Below are positions 16,147 through 23,939 of a stretch of 64,000 bases of DNA, piece after piece. The notes under the pieces were generated by a model. The model did no database searches and had not been told where the DNA came from. It saw only the letters and a program-made list of their open reading frames with translations. Within the stretch, counting starts at the first letter, position 1, and every line of letters begins with the position of its first letter. Location of the stretch: positions 62,001 through 126,000 of the IMG/VR virus record IMGVR_UViG_3300042731_011014. The stretch is one strand, 5' to 3'. The stretch is from a virus. The position numbers and the translations under genes were made by a program.

Positions 16147-16875
16147 TTATACCTTACTCCAATCTATACCAACAACTTTTCCCAACGACCTTGTTAATAC
16201 GCCGGTATAAGTATATTTCTCCTGTCCATTACTATCATACTGAATTATTTCAATTTCCGAAATTTTGCCACTAGTTCTTATAATATTTGTTTCTCTTATT
16301 TTATTTGATTTTCCGGAATCTGTATAATAAACAATGCTCGTTACCCTTCCATCTACTCTGATCACCTCCTGGTAAGTATCCTCAACAACCTCATGCGTGA
16401 GAGTATCAAGACCCTCATGATTTTTAATTCCGCTACTACCACTAGCATTACCACCAAATGATAATCCTAATCTCTCTAAATCCAATACAGCGTTTTTAAT
16501 ATAAACACTATGTACAGGATCATTTGACGCATATCGTAAATCTATAATTGGTGCACTTTCCTCTTCTAAAGTAATAACAACTGTCCCCCCGCAGTGAACA
16601 TACACATCATTCTCATTCAATTTAAACGCCGAGGGATCTATAAGATCTATCGAATCTTGTAGTAATTCAAGTTTTACCCTTGCCCCACCTTGCACCCTAA
16701 TATCACATGCCCAATGCAAAGCATAAACACTTGGCCACAAAAGCCCTTCCGGAATTAACTGAACTTTCGAAACTGTATTAACCCCCTGTGTACTACTTTC
16801 AGACAAGCTTGTAGCATAAGCACAATTACAATGCATCAAAGATAATCGCTGTACAATATCATCTTTCTTAGTCAT
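16147..16875 (-). CDS. Structural protein, 242 aa
   Basis: Contains a beta-rich N-terminal half (GGTVVITLEEESAPIIDLRY, HCG motif) and a C-terminal region with DTYQEVIRVDGRVTSIVYYTD and KIREINIIR-type strands describing repeated short hairpins, a pattern seen in phage proteins that cap or connect fibres. Its start overlaps the previous stop (ATGA at 16875-16872). No recognised family or catalytic motif. Confidence 0.55.
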   Translation of the reverse strand: MTKKDDIVQRLSLMHCNCAYATSLSESSTQGVNTVSKVQLIPEGLLWPSVYALHWACDIRVQGGARVKLELLQDSIDLIDPSAFKLNENDVYVHCGGTVVITLEEESAPIIDLRYASNDPVHSVYIKNAVLDLERLGLSFGGNASGSSGIKNHEGLDTLTHEVVEDTYQEVIRVDGRVTSIVYYTDSGKSNKIRETNIIRTSGKISEIEIIQYDSNGQEKYTYTGVLTRSLGKVVGIDWSKV

Positions 16876-17879
16876 GATTCCCTATCCCCAGATGCTTTTA
16901 CCCAATCTACATACGCATCCTGTTCACTTCCGGCACTAGTAGTAGATATGTAAACATATGGACCAAGATAAGACGGAGGTATTCTAGTAGTATGAGTAGC
17001 AACCAATGATCCATCATAATAAAAAAGAACCTGGCTAGATGACAAAAAAATTGCATACTCATGCCAAGAGGAATTAGCCGCAAATCCCAAATCAGTGCTT
17101 TCTTCACCGCCCGAATCATCGCTTTTTGCATACCAATTATATGAACCCCATCGCTCAAACCATGCTGAATAAGGTCCTGCACCACCCAAAAAAACATAAG
17201 AATTCGCTGTATCCTCAATTTTCAATCTAAAAGAAAATTTTGCGTTAGCAGCAGCACTGTAGTTATCATGATTAAAAATAGACACATGATCATCATATAC
17301 TGAACCAGAACGTAAACGCGCTTGACCACCTATCGCATTATCGGGCAACGTAGCACTACTAGAACCAACTATATCTATATCCCAATTTTCATCCAAACTA
17401 TTACTAAGAAAATCATCCCAAAAAAAACATTTACTAGGTCCAGCAATATAACACTCTGATATTGCACCATCTAAATCTGAAACTGCATCTTGGACATTAT
17501 CAGCAGTAGTTTGAGTTAATCCAGTTGAATCAAATCCAACCCTGCCTGCGCCTGGGGGATGCCTAAAATTAGCACTGCCTCCAGTCGAATCACCTATTGT
17601 CTCAACAACATCAATTGTTGTTTCATCTATTACATTATCAATGGTAAAAGTACCATCACCAGAGCCACCAGATGTGCCAGAAAGAATAACAATATCTCCA
17701 GATTGCGCTCTTTCATCGGGATCATAAAGAAGATTTACTCCTGAAAACACAACTCTCTTATTAGATGAAGTTGTTGAAACCACAGTAACGCCAGAATTAT
17801 ACTCAATCGTTCCATCTGAACCAAGCTCAGTTGCATCAACAATCTCAAGATCACCAATATCATCTTTTGATAAAGGCAT
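16872..17879 (-). CDS. Fibre protein with C-terminal lectin-like domain, 335 aa
   Basis: The N-terminal part carries an all-beta module (GDIVILSGTSGGSGDGTFTI) similar to modules in the 648-aa protein upstream. The C-terminal 190 residues (CFFWDDFLSNSLDENWDI ... SYVFLGGAGPYSAWFERWG ... ASGDRES) match the lectin-like domain of the 786-aa fibre, including the ending DWV(R/K)..G(N/D)RES. It probably binds glycans. The shared end suggests domain exchange or duplication between two fibre genes about 2.3 kb apart. Confidence 0.7.
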   Translation of the reverse strand: MPLSKDDIGDLEIVDATELGSDGTIEYNSGVTVVSTTSSNKRVVFSGVNLLYDPDERAQSGDIVILSGTSGGSGDGTFTIDNVIDETTIDVVETIGDSTGGSANFRHPPGAGRVGFDSTGLTQTTADNVQDAVSDLDGAISECYIAGPSKCFFWDDFLSNSLDENWDIDIVGSSSATLPDNAIGGQARLRSGSVYDDHVSIFNHDNYSAAANAKFSFRLKIEDTANSYVFLGGAGPYSAWFERWGSYNWYAKSDDSGGEESTDLGFAANSSWHEYAIFLSSSQVLFYYDGSLVATHTTRIPPSYLGPYVYISTTSAGSEQDAYVDWVKASGDRES

Positions 17880-18452
17880 TTATTCCTTCTTTTTTCTGGT
17901 TTTTCTTTTTTTCTTTTTCTTCTTTAACTCATAATTATCAAGATCTTTACATATAATACACTGATCATTACCGCATGACTTCCCATCATGACATGGACAG
18001 TTACATTCCGCCATATCGCCCTCATCCTGACATCCGCAGTTAGCACAAACCTTTTTTAACATTTCAACATCTGTAACAATATCCTCTTTTACCTCTTCAC
18101 TTTCTTTTTTATCCTCTTTTTCTTCGACATCCTTAGCTTTAACTCCAGTTAACATCCCGCTATCATGATATCCAACCATCATTGACACTAGTAAATTTGA
18201 AAAAGTCGAACATGCATCGGCTGTCCCTTGATTAAATACTAACTCATTCTGGAGATCCCTAATCTGTTTTTCAGATCTCATTCTCAACCCCTCAACCGAT
18301 TTAAGAAATTGAGACATTAACTGATAAAGACCCCTAGGAGATATGCTTTCACTATTGGTGAAAATCTTATTAAACTCTGCCTGGAGTTTTACAAAATTCT
18401 CTTTGTGCGTACCGCCCCTCTTTTGTGTTTGATATTGCCTCTCGGTTTTCAT
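17880..18452 (-). CDS. Helical protein with Cys-rich cluster and Lys/Arg tail, 190 aa
   Basis: Residues 1-130 are helical and charged (KLQAEFNKIFTNSESISPRG, QIRDLQNELVFNQG). A Cys/His cluster follows: CANCGCQDEGDMAECNCPCH, then CGNDQCIICKD, suggesting two or more zinc sites, and the protein ends in a strongly basic tail (KKKKKKRKTRKKKE). It overlaps the upstream zinc-finger gene by 4 nt (ATGA). A basic tail plus zinc sites suggests nucleic-acid binding, yet it lies among virion genes. Function unknown. Confidence 0.65.
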   Translation of the reverse strand: MKTERQYQTQKRGGTHKENFVKLQAEFNKIFTNSESISPRGLYQLMSQFLKSVEGLRMRSEKQIRDLQNELVFNQGTADACSTFSNLLVSMMVGYHDSGMLTGVKAKDVEEKEDKKESEEVKEDIVTDVEMLKKVCANCGCQDEGDMAECNCPCHDGKSCGNDQCIICKDLDNYELKKKKKKRKTRKKKE

Positions 18453-18757
18453 AGACCCTTCTTTTTTCTTACCATGGCATTTATAACGAGTGTGCAGTCA
18501 TTACAATACACCCCCCATAGTTTTCTATCTACAGCCGGTCCAGATATTAGCCAAAACTTCTCATTTGTGCTTTTATGACCAGCATTACATGTACCATCAT
18601 GAGGATAAATAGGATTCTTTATCAACCCTTTCCCATTGCATTCTTTACATTTTAAAACTGCGGCCTTGCCTTTATTAAAACACTTACATGTTGTTTCAGG
18701 CAAGACCACTCGCATTGTTACGCCGGTCTCTTTTATTAAATCGGCAAAACTATCCAC
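18449..18757 (-). CDS. Small zinc-finger protein, 102 aa
   Basis: Contains CKCFNKGKAAVLKCKECNGKG, a CxC...CxxCxGxG arrangement like half of a DnaJ-type zinc finger, and a second Cys/His group (GTCNAGHKS, YCNDCT). Such proteins often appear as small structural or scaffold-like subunits in large phages; no function is established for this one. It is coupled by ATGA overlap to the next Cys-rich gene, so the two may form one complex. Confidence 0.65.
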   Translation of the reverse strand: MDSFADLIKETGVTMRVVLPETTCKCFNKGKAAVLKCKECNGKGLIKNPIYPHDGTCNAGHKSTNEKFWLISGPAVDRKLWGVYCNDCTLVINAMVRKKKGL

Positions 18758-18765
18758 AAATCACA

Positions 18766-20712
18766 TTACTGTAGGATAAAATAATTTATATCATCCAATG
18801 CTCTAACATTAAAATGAGGAGTTACCTGTGTGGTAGAAGTCTCCAGATAATGATCAAATCTTAGATCTGATCCTGGATTCTTTAATACACCTCTCCAATA
18901 AACGAACATGTTTGCACCATTTCCGCCACCATCCAGCGTATAAGTAGCTCCACCAGGTAACGTATGAGCAGTGTTTTTAGGTATAGCCGTAGTTAACCTC
19001 TCAATAATCCTCGTTATTGATGACGCAGTAATATTATCAGCAAGTGCCTGCAATGATTCAACAATAGTCTCACCATCATTTAGAATCGTTCCAGTATATG
19101 TTCTATCTCCGATTTGAGCATTAATAGTATTCAATATCTCTTCAATATTTGTATTATTCGGATCACCTAAATCACTGAAAATAAATTCGTCACCAGTATT
19201 TGTTAACACTGGCGTCGTTTCACCATCAGATGCCCCGATAAACTCGCGAATCTCAGAGATATCTTGGACTAAAACAGCATCAGCTTGAATTCCACCAATT
19301 AAAGTTGTCCTAAAGGCTGTCTCTGGAAGCTCATTGGTTTGATATCTATCACCATTATAAAAATCCCAATTTCCAGGATGACGTGATACCTGCCATAATA
19401 ACGATCCACTATTACCATCAGTAGCAAAGTTGGATCCGTCAACCGTAACCTCCGTTGCTGAAGCTACAGCAGTAATTTTCGCATGTCTTTGGTTACCATC
19501 AACAGCACATCCCCAAACAGTCAGATACCCTCCAATATCCTCACTTAACATTCCCGATAAGCCAGTAACTGTCGTGCTTGAGTCTGTTACAGATGCTGCG
19601 GATCCGCTCCGACCAGAAATAGGCTCTAACTCTTCTTCTGTTGCAGAACCATTGTTTGTTCCATAAATAAGCTGAGCAAAAAACCTCGTCGCTTCATTAG
19701 TAGTGGTATTATTTGGATCCTTTGCGTCACCATAAGAACGCGCATATAAAGCATTACCAGCCTCATCAACTGGTCTACCGCCAGTAACAGGATCAATCAC
19801 CTCAGTAAATGTCGCATCGTAATTAGTTTCATCATATGCGCCCGAATCGGCAACAGGGATACCACGAAGATCGACTGCATCCGCATAGTTTCTACTTGAA
19901 AGAATACCTTTTAGATCAGACTCAAGCTTCCAGCTAATTGTACCTTCAGCCGTAGCAGAATCAAGACCATCCAGCTCCAAGGTATTCCCATCTGTTACCG
20001 TCTTAATCCGGTAAGATCCATCGGCATCAGTTGACCCAGAAATAGTAATAAAACTGTTTACATCATCCGCAACAAAATGCATATCTGTGAACTCAGCAGT
20101 TTCGTCAGAAATAGCCAAGGTTAAATCACTGCCACTAATTGTTGGTCTTAGTTTAACACTATCTTGCTTTACTGTTATTACACGAGTAGAAGCATCCTCA
20201 GTCTTTCCAGCAATATTCGACAGATTTGCTGGGACGTCAGTACCAATTGCACTAGGTCGCTCATAAGTTGGCACATCATCATAGTAATTGGTAGTTCCCT
20301 TTATTAATCTGCGGTCAGTACGGTGAATATTCTGCTCAACTTCAAGAGAATATGGATCATTTATTTCATAGTCACCACCAAACACCTCAGCAGCACCGGA
20401 TGCATTAATGTACGTCAATGTCGTCCCACCCGGTACCGACTGAATCAAAAACGTACCATTATTTCCACCAGTTGTCGCACTGGAAATTGTAATAAAAGCC
20501 CCTATAAGGGCACTTGTCCATGTTTCACCGGCAATAGTTAATGTAACTACGCCCGCCGCAACAGCAAAATTATCAGTGGTTCCATTTCCGGATCCGCTGT
20601 CCTGTTGTCCACCTTTTTGATTTGGTTCATCAGTTAAAGTTTTCGCTTGATCGAAATTAATCGACCCCTGAACATCGATGAGCTGGCTTAGTCTACCAGG
20701 ATAAACAGACAT
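18766..20712 (-). CDS. Large beta-rich virion protein, 648 aa
   Basis: Starts MSVYPGRLSQLIDVQGSINF. It contains several copies of a 50-60-residue beta module, for example FITISSATTGGNNGTFLIQSV, FITISGSTDADGSYRIKTV and LTVWGCAVDGNQRHAKITAV, and a C-terminal domain ending in LRFDHYLETSTTQVTPHFN. The module recurs in the 335-aa fibre. No enzymatic motif or membrane segment. I infer a structural shaft or baseplate-attached protein upstream of the fibre set. Confidence 0.65.
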   Translation of the reverse strand: MSVYPGRLSQLIDVQGSINFDQAKTLTDEPNQKGGQQDSGSGNGTTDNFAVAAGVVTLTIAGETWTSALIGAFITISSATTGGNNGTFLIQSVPGGTTLTYINASGAAEVFGGDYEINDPYSLEVEQNIHRTDRRLIKGTTNYYDDVPTYERPSAIGTDVPANLSNIAGKTEDASTRVITVKQDSVKLRPTISGSDLTLAISDETAEFTDMHFVADDVNSFITISGSTDADGSYRIKTVTDGNTLELDGLDSATAEGTISWKLESDLKGILSSRNYADAVDLRGIPVADSGAYDETNYDATFTEVIDPVTGGRPVDEAGNALYARSYGDAKDPNNTTTNEATRFFAQLIYGTNNGSATEEELEPISGRSGSAASVTDSSTTVTGLSGMLSEDIGGYLTVWGCAVDGNQRHAKITAVASATEVTVDGSNFATDGNSGSLLWQVSRHPGNWDFYNGDRYQTNELPETAFRTTLIGGIQADAVLVQDISEIREFIGASDGETTPVLTNTGDEFIFSDLGDPNNTNIEEILNTINAQIGDRTYTGTILNDGETIVESLQALADNITASSITRIIERLTTAIPKNTAHTLPGGATYTLDGGGNGANMFVYWRGVLKNPGSDLRFDHYLETSTTQVTPHFNVRALDDINYFILQ

Positions 20713-20722
20713 TTTAACCTCC

Positions 20723-21013
20723 TTATTCGGCTAGATAATCCGCCAAAAATAAACTTGTTACCTGTGGGGTAAACTTCATCCTGATCATATTATACCCTCC
20801 CCCAGGTACATTTTCATAGACTTCATACTCACTCGGAAGCATCCTTCTCCCATTATGATATAATCTTACAGTCCTCTTTGGCGGATCATATATTGCTGGC
20901 TCAGGTAAGCTGAAAATTCTGCTAGATCCGTCATATACACCAAGCAAATAAACATTTTCCCTAACCCTGCCTGAACCTGCACCGCCAATTGTGAGAGGAC
21001 TAGTAGTTCGCAT
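20723..21013 (-). CDS. Small structural protein, 96 aa
   Basis: The phrase ENVYLLGVYDGSSRIFSLPEPA, followed by VRLYHNGRRMLPSEYEVYEN and GGYNMIRMKFTP, is a pattern seen in phage tail and fibre-connector proteins (a short domain presenting a value and its formatting strands). Gap of 10 nt to the next gene. Probably a connector or decoration subunit of the 648-aa protein encoded just downstream. Confidence 0.6.
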   Translation of the reverse strand: MRTTSPLTIGGAGSGRVRENVYLLGVYDGSSRIFSLPEPAIYDPPKRTVRLYHNGRRMLPSEYEVYENVPGGGYNMIRMKFTPQVTSLFLADYLAE

Positions 21014-21040
21014 TTCATTTTCCGATCCTTAAAATCAATA

Positions 21041-21361
21041 TTAGTCCTCTAGCTCACTTAAAAAATTAGCTAGCGCCTCTAATCTCTTTTCCTCATCGGA
21101 TTCTTTTTTTATATCATTCAACTCTTCTATTTTCTTATCTGTTTTTGCTTTTATTTTTTCTATTTCTATTCTAGCGCTAGTTTCCTCTTTTTCGATCCGT
21201 TTTTCTACCCTCTTACTTATTTTTCCTTTAGCGTTAACTCTGTCCTTTTTACTCCTTACAATAATAAAAACAATAATCCCAGTAATTAAGCTAAGAAAAA
21301 TATACCAGTGCTTAACAAAAAAATGCCAAAAACTCTTTATTGCATACCATATTTTTTTCAT
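21041..21361 (-). CDS. Single-pass membrane protein with charged coiled coil
   Basis: 106 aa: amphipathic start, one strong transmembrane segment (WYIFLSLITGIIVFIIV), then a long Lys/Glu-rich helix (EKRIEKEETSARIEIEKIKAK...). This N-in, C-out single-pass design with a periplasmic coiled coil is typical of inner-membrane spanins (Rz-like), but also of other phage envelope proteins. No outer-membrane partner gene is obvious nearby. It lies next to the 160-aa membrane protein, separated by the mobile-element-like relic. Confidence 0.65.
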   Translation of the reverse strand: MKKIWYAIKSFWHFFVKHWYIFLSLITGIIVFIIVRSKKDRVNAKGKISKRVEKRIEKEETSARIEIEKIKAKTDKKIEELNDIKKESDEEKRLEALANFLSELED

Positions 21362-21383
21362 AAAGTCACTCTACTTAATTTAT

Positions 21384-21724
21384 GCGGCGGAAACCCCTGA
21401 TTTCAATCAGGGGAGAAGCCGCCTAACAATTAACCACCAAATTATGCATACGAATAACATTGGGAGTTACCTCCCAATTCTCTGCTTTCGCAGGTAAAGG
21501 TCACCTCGGCAAAGTTAATGCACGGTTTTATATGCAAACAGCACTGGCTTAACCCCTTAGACCTGTTTAACCACTTGCCGTAGAGCCTGGGGCTGGTGAA
21601 GCACCCCAGGGTACCTATATATTCGTGCTTAACGTAGCTCAAGAAGTATTGCTCCTTTGCTTAGCCTGGTTAACATAAGGCCTGTAATCTCTCACAAGCC
21701 CTCGACTTCAGTCGAAGGTAGTTG
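21384..21724 (+). mobile_element. Relic resembling the RNA-coding 3' end of an IS200/IS605 (tnpB) element
   Basis: A 340-nt stretch without a convincing gene, richer in G and C than its surroundings and dense in perfect hairpins: outer GGCGG/CCGCC with inner CCCCTGAT/ATCAGGGG (21384-21423), ATTGGGAG-TTAC-CTCCCAAT, CTGC-TTTC-GCAG, CCTGGGG/CCCCAGG, and TCGACT-TC-AGTCGA (21702-21715) followed by GGTAGTTGAC. The last hairpin plus tail looks like the right end of IS200/IS605 elements, where the omega-RNA of TnpB lies; the first hairpin has a similar look. No tnpB reading frame survives. It reaches into the last codons of the gene ending at 21708. Confidence 0.45.
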
Positions 21725-22190
21725 ACGACTTAACCGGATTCGGTTTTACTAGTTTTGTTATCTCATGTATAGCAAGAGACATTGGCCCAGATAACGCTAA
21801 AATTAAGGCCTCCCACCACTCCTTTCCGGCTCCAATCGTAAGAACAATAAATAATCCACCTCCTAGAACTAAAGTTGCAATCCGAATGTAATTTTTTCCT
21901 TTTTCCTTGAACCATGTGCTTGCCATTTTTAATAAAGAAATTAATAACTTGAAAATTGCCGCGAGCAACGCCATCCACGCTACTAACTCACCTGCATGCT
22001 CCCCTGATTTTAAATCCTTTACTGTCTTCACCAATTTTCCAACATCACCAATAACACCTGAAACATCACCATCACTATTAACTGCATTATCTACAATATC
22101 AGCCGGATCCGTTGATGCATCATTGGCATATGCCATATTTAGCATAATTATTGAAAACATTAAAATTAACACAAAAATTGCTTTAATCAT
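21708..22190 (-). CDS. Membrane protein with signal peptide, holin-like layout
   Basis: 160 aa: N-terminal signal sequence (FVLILMFSIIMLNMAYA, likely cleaved before NDAST), an acidic linker, then two or three membrane segments (AWMALLAAIFKLLISLLKM; IATLVLGGGLFIVLTIGAG; possibly ALILALSGPMSLAI). Multiple membrane passes and small size fit a holin or related lysis protein, but no family motif proves it. The last six codons (SSTTFD and stop) are encoded within the hairpin end of the adjacent relic, so the original C-terminus may have been replaced. Confidence 0.65.
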   Translation of the reverse strand: MIKAIFVLILMFSIIMLNMAYANDASTDPADIVDNAVNSDGDVSGVIGDVGKLVKTVKDLKSGEHAGELVAWMALLAAIFKLLISLLKMASTWFKEKGKNYIRIATLVLGGGLFIVLTIGAGKEWWEALILALSGPMSLAIHEITKLVKPNPVKSSTTFD

Positions 22191-22193
22191 CTT

Positions 22194-22388
22194 TTATCCT
22201 TCCAGTAATAGTTCTGGTTCACGCTTAATGCCACCCTCATCAATTCCCTTTTTTTCAATATGCTTTTGAAGAGCATCCGATATCACCTCGGCAACTGTTT
22301 TTCCTTCCTTGTCTGCAAGTTCTCTCAAATCACCATATAATTCATCTGTAAACATCAAACCATTCAATACATTTACTTTTTTATCCAT
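22194..22388 (-). CDS. Ribbon-helix-helix-like small protein, 64 aa
   Basis: VNVLNGLMFTDELYGDLRELADKEGKTVAEVISDALQKHI (in pieces) has the strand-helix-helix pattern of MetJ/Arc/CopG DNA-binding proteins, which dimerise and use the N-terminal strand to contact operators. It lies 3 nt upstream of the membrane-protein gene. A local transcription regulator is possible; a structural role cannot be excluded from sequence. Confidence 0.55.
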   Translation of the reverse strand: MDKKVNVLNGLMFTDELYGDLRELADKEGKTVAEVISDALQKHIEKKGIDEGGIKREPELLLEG

Positions 22389-22396
22389 CTTTTCAC

Positions 22397-23116
22397 CTAC
22401 TTCTTCGAAGACTTCTCTACAGTATAAGTCTCCTTCATTTTACCGGACCAAACCGTCCTACTGGTAAATTTTACACCCTCACCAGGTATTTGCGCAACTT
22501 CATTAAATGTTAGATCCGCAGTAGCAATCCTAGGTCTGCCACTCGGAAAAAAAGCTTTATAATCAACTGTAATATTCGTAAGTATACAATCTATAAAACC
22601 TATGGAACCTTCTTGCTGCTTTGTCGACGCAGTTCCACCAAGAAATACGTTAGGCATGTATAAGACAAGAATTTGAGGAGGATAGACCCTGTTATCGGCA
22701 TAAGCAGGATAATACAGCGATCTCAACCATGCTATGGCCCCATTGATATCAACATTGTGCTTATCTTGACCAACCTTACCGCCACCGGATGCGGCTGCAA
22801 CAGGAGACAGGGCACCGCCGCCAGCAGTATTAATACCACCATCCTCGTCCCTGCTAAAATAAACAGTAAATGATACAGCCCTAGGACCAAGAGATACCCA
22901 TTGGTATAATGGGAGTGTTCCGCCCGGAACAGATGATTGTGCATACTCAACATTTTGCGATTCTGAAATTGATTCAGGCCAATACTGAAATGCTCTAGGA
23001 TCAGTCCTTGTGTCCTTAGGCGATCCATCATCAATTACCTCAATATACACCCGTGCAAGCTTCTGATCTAGAATATTTTTTCCCAGTTGGGATGCTAATT
23101 TACCTAAAGTAGGCAT
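22397..23116 (-). CDS. Baseplate/tail-tube-associated protein, 239 aa
   Basis: The segment ARVYIEVIDDG ... FQYWPESISESQNVEYAQSSV ... PLYQWVSLGPRAVSFTVYFSRD resembles the N-terminal domain of contractile-tail LysM/spacer proteins (gp53-, Afp7/Pvc7-like), where an 'NPES-x-S' phrase is followed by a beta barrel. It ends with VKFTSRTVWSGKMKETYTV. A short Ala/Gly insert (GGGALSPVAAASGGG) interrupts the middle. Assignment to baseplate is by pattern. Overlaps the next gene by one base. Confidence 0.55.
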   Translation of the reverse strand: MPTLGKLASQLGKNILDQKLARVYIEVIDDGSPKDTRTDPRAFQYWPESISESQNVEYAQSSVPGGTLPLYQWVSLGPRAVSFTVYFSRDEDGGINTAGGGALSPVAAASGGGKVGQDKHNVDINGAIAWLRSLYYPAYADNRVYPPQILVLYMPNVFLGGTASTKQQEGSIGFIDCILTNITVDYKAFFPSGRPRIATADLTFNEVAQIPGEGVKFTSRTVWSGKMKETYTVEKSSKK

Positions 23117-23505
23117 TAATCTAAGGCCCTCTTTGATTTTATTTTAATACCATCTATTACTATTTGATCGATCTCATCTTGAACTAATGATCTTATTGTT
23201 TTGGATATCTTAGGATTCCTATCCCTTCTCAACTGCTGCAATTTCGATATTGGCAAGCTAAATTTTTTGGATATCGCCTTTCTTCTTTTATTCGCCTTAT
23301 TGATACCACCTTTTGATAAGCTAAAATTAATCTTATCCTCATCGACCGCACCGTTATCAATATCTATTGCAACATTTCTTACCTTAACAATATCATCAGG
23401 ATTAAAGCTTCCAACCAAAACACCAGCAATCCAGACCTCGCCAGGGGTGCCTTTTCTCGAGTCGGCAGATATAATTTTTATCTCAATGATTTTTTCAACA
23501 GCCAT
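23116..23505 (-). CDS. Hypothetical protein, 129 aa
   Basis: An N-terminal beta region (EIKIISADSRKGTPGEVWIAG, SFNPDDIVKVRNVAIDIDNG) is followed by a basic helical part (NKANKRRKAISKKF, LQQLRRDRNPKISKTIRSL). Not recognised. It overlaps the 239-aa protein gene by one base and follows the 141-aa gene by 2 nt, so the three are co-expressed; a tail-assembly chaperone or adaptor would fit but is not shown. Confidence 0.6.
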   Translation of the reverse strand: MAVEKIIEIKIISADSRKGTPGEVWIAGVLVGSFNPDDIVKVRNVAIDIDNGAVDEDKINFSLSKGGINKANKRRKAISKKFSLPISKLQQLRRDRNPKISKTIRSLVQDEIDQIVIDGIKIKSKRALD

Positions 23506-23507
23506 TT

Positions 23508-23933
23508 CTAACCTCTAATCCTTCTAAGCCTATTAATAAGATATGGATCGGTCATAATCCCATTATCAGGAGACATGCCTAACATTACTCCAGTTATTTT
23601 TTCTTTCTTGCCCATTGTATCCATAATCCCTTTTGCCCTCTCTTTGGCCGCTTCTCTTGAACCATCCACAATTTCTTTAACAATATCACATTTGCCGGCC
23701 TCTTTTAAGAGCATTAACTCGTAAGCATCTAATTCACCATCTAATCGATTAAATTCCATAAATATTCTTGTCCACTCGAATAACACTTTCTCTATTTTTT
23801 TCGCAATACCCAATCTCTCTGCTAATCTCTTTTTAATTAAATCAACTAGTTCCCCAGTTTTACCACCCATTTTTTCACTTTTAAGTAATTCAGCAATTCC
23901 GGGCAATGATCGTCTCTTTAAATCCATACACAA
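23508..23933 (-). CDS. Hypothetical helical protein, 141 aa
   Basis: Almost entirely helical and charged (ELVDLIKKRLAERLGIAKKIEKVL, WTRIFMEFNRLDGELDAYEL) with a conserved-looking end MSPDNGIMTDPYLINRLRRIRG. ATG at 23933 and a second Met two codons later are both possible starts. No membrane segment. It lies between the tailspike gene and a baseplate-like protein; an assembly factor for the spike or an adaptor is a guess. Confidence 0.6.
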   Translation of the reverse strand: MCMDLKRRSLPGIAELLKSEKMGGKTGELVDLIKKRLAERLGIAKKIEKVLFEWTRIFMEFNRLDGELDAYELMLLKEAGKCDIVKEIVDGSREAAKERAKGIMDTMGKKEKITGVMLGMSPDNGIMTDPYLINRLRRIRG

Positions 23934-23939
23934 ATTCTC

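Noticed and set aside
21442-21642. 66-aa minus-strand ORF in the hairpin-rich island
   Set aside because: The composition follows the palindromes (Cys/Ser/Tyr-rich), there is no ribosome-binding site and no similarity to neighbours; it overlaps the mobile-element-like structure.
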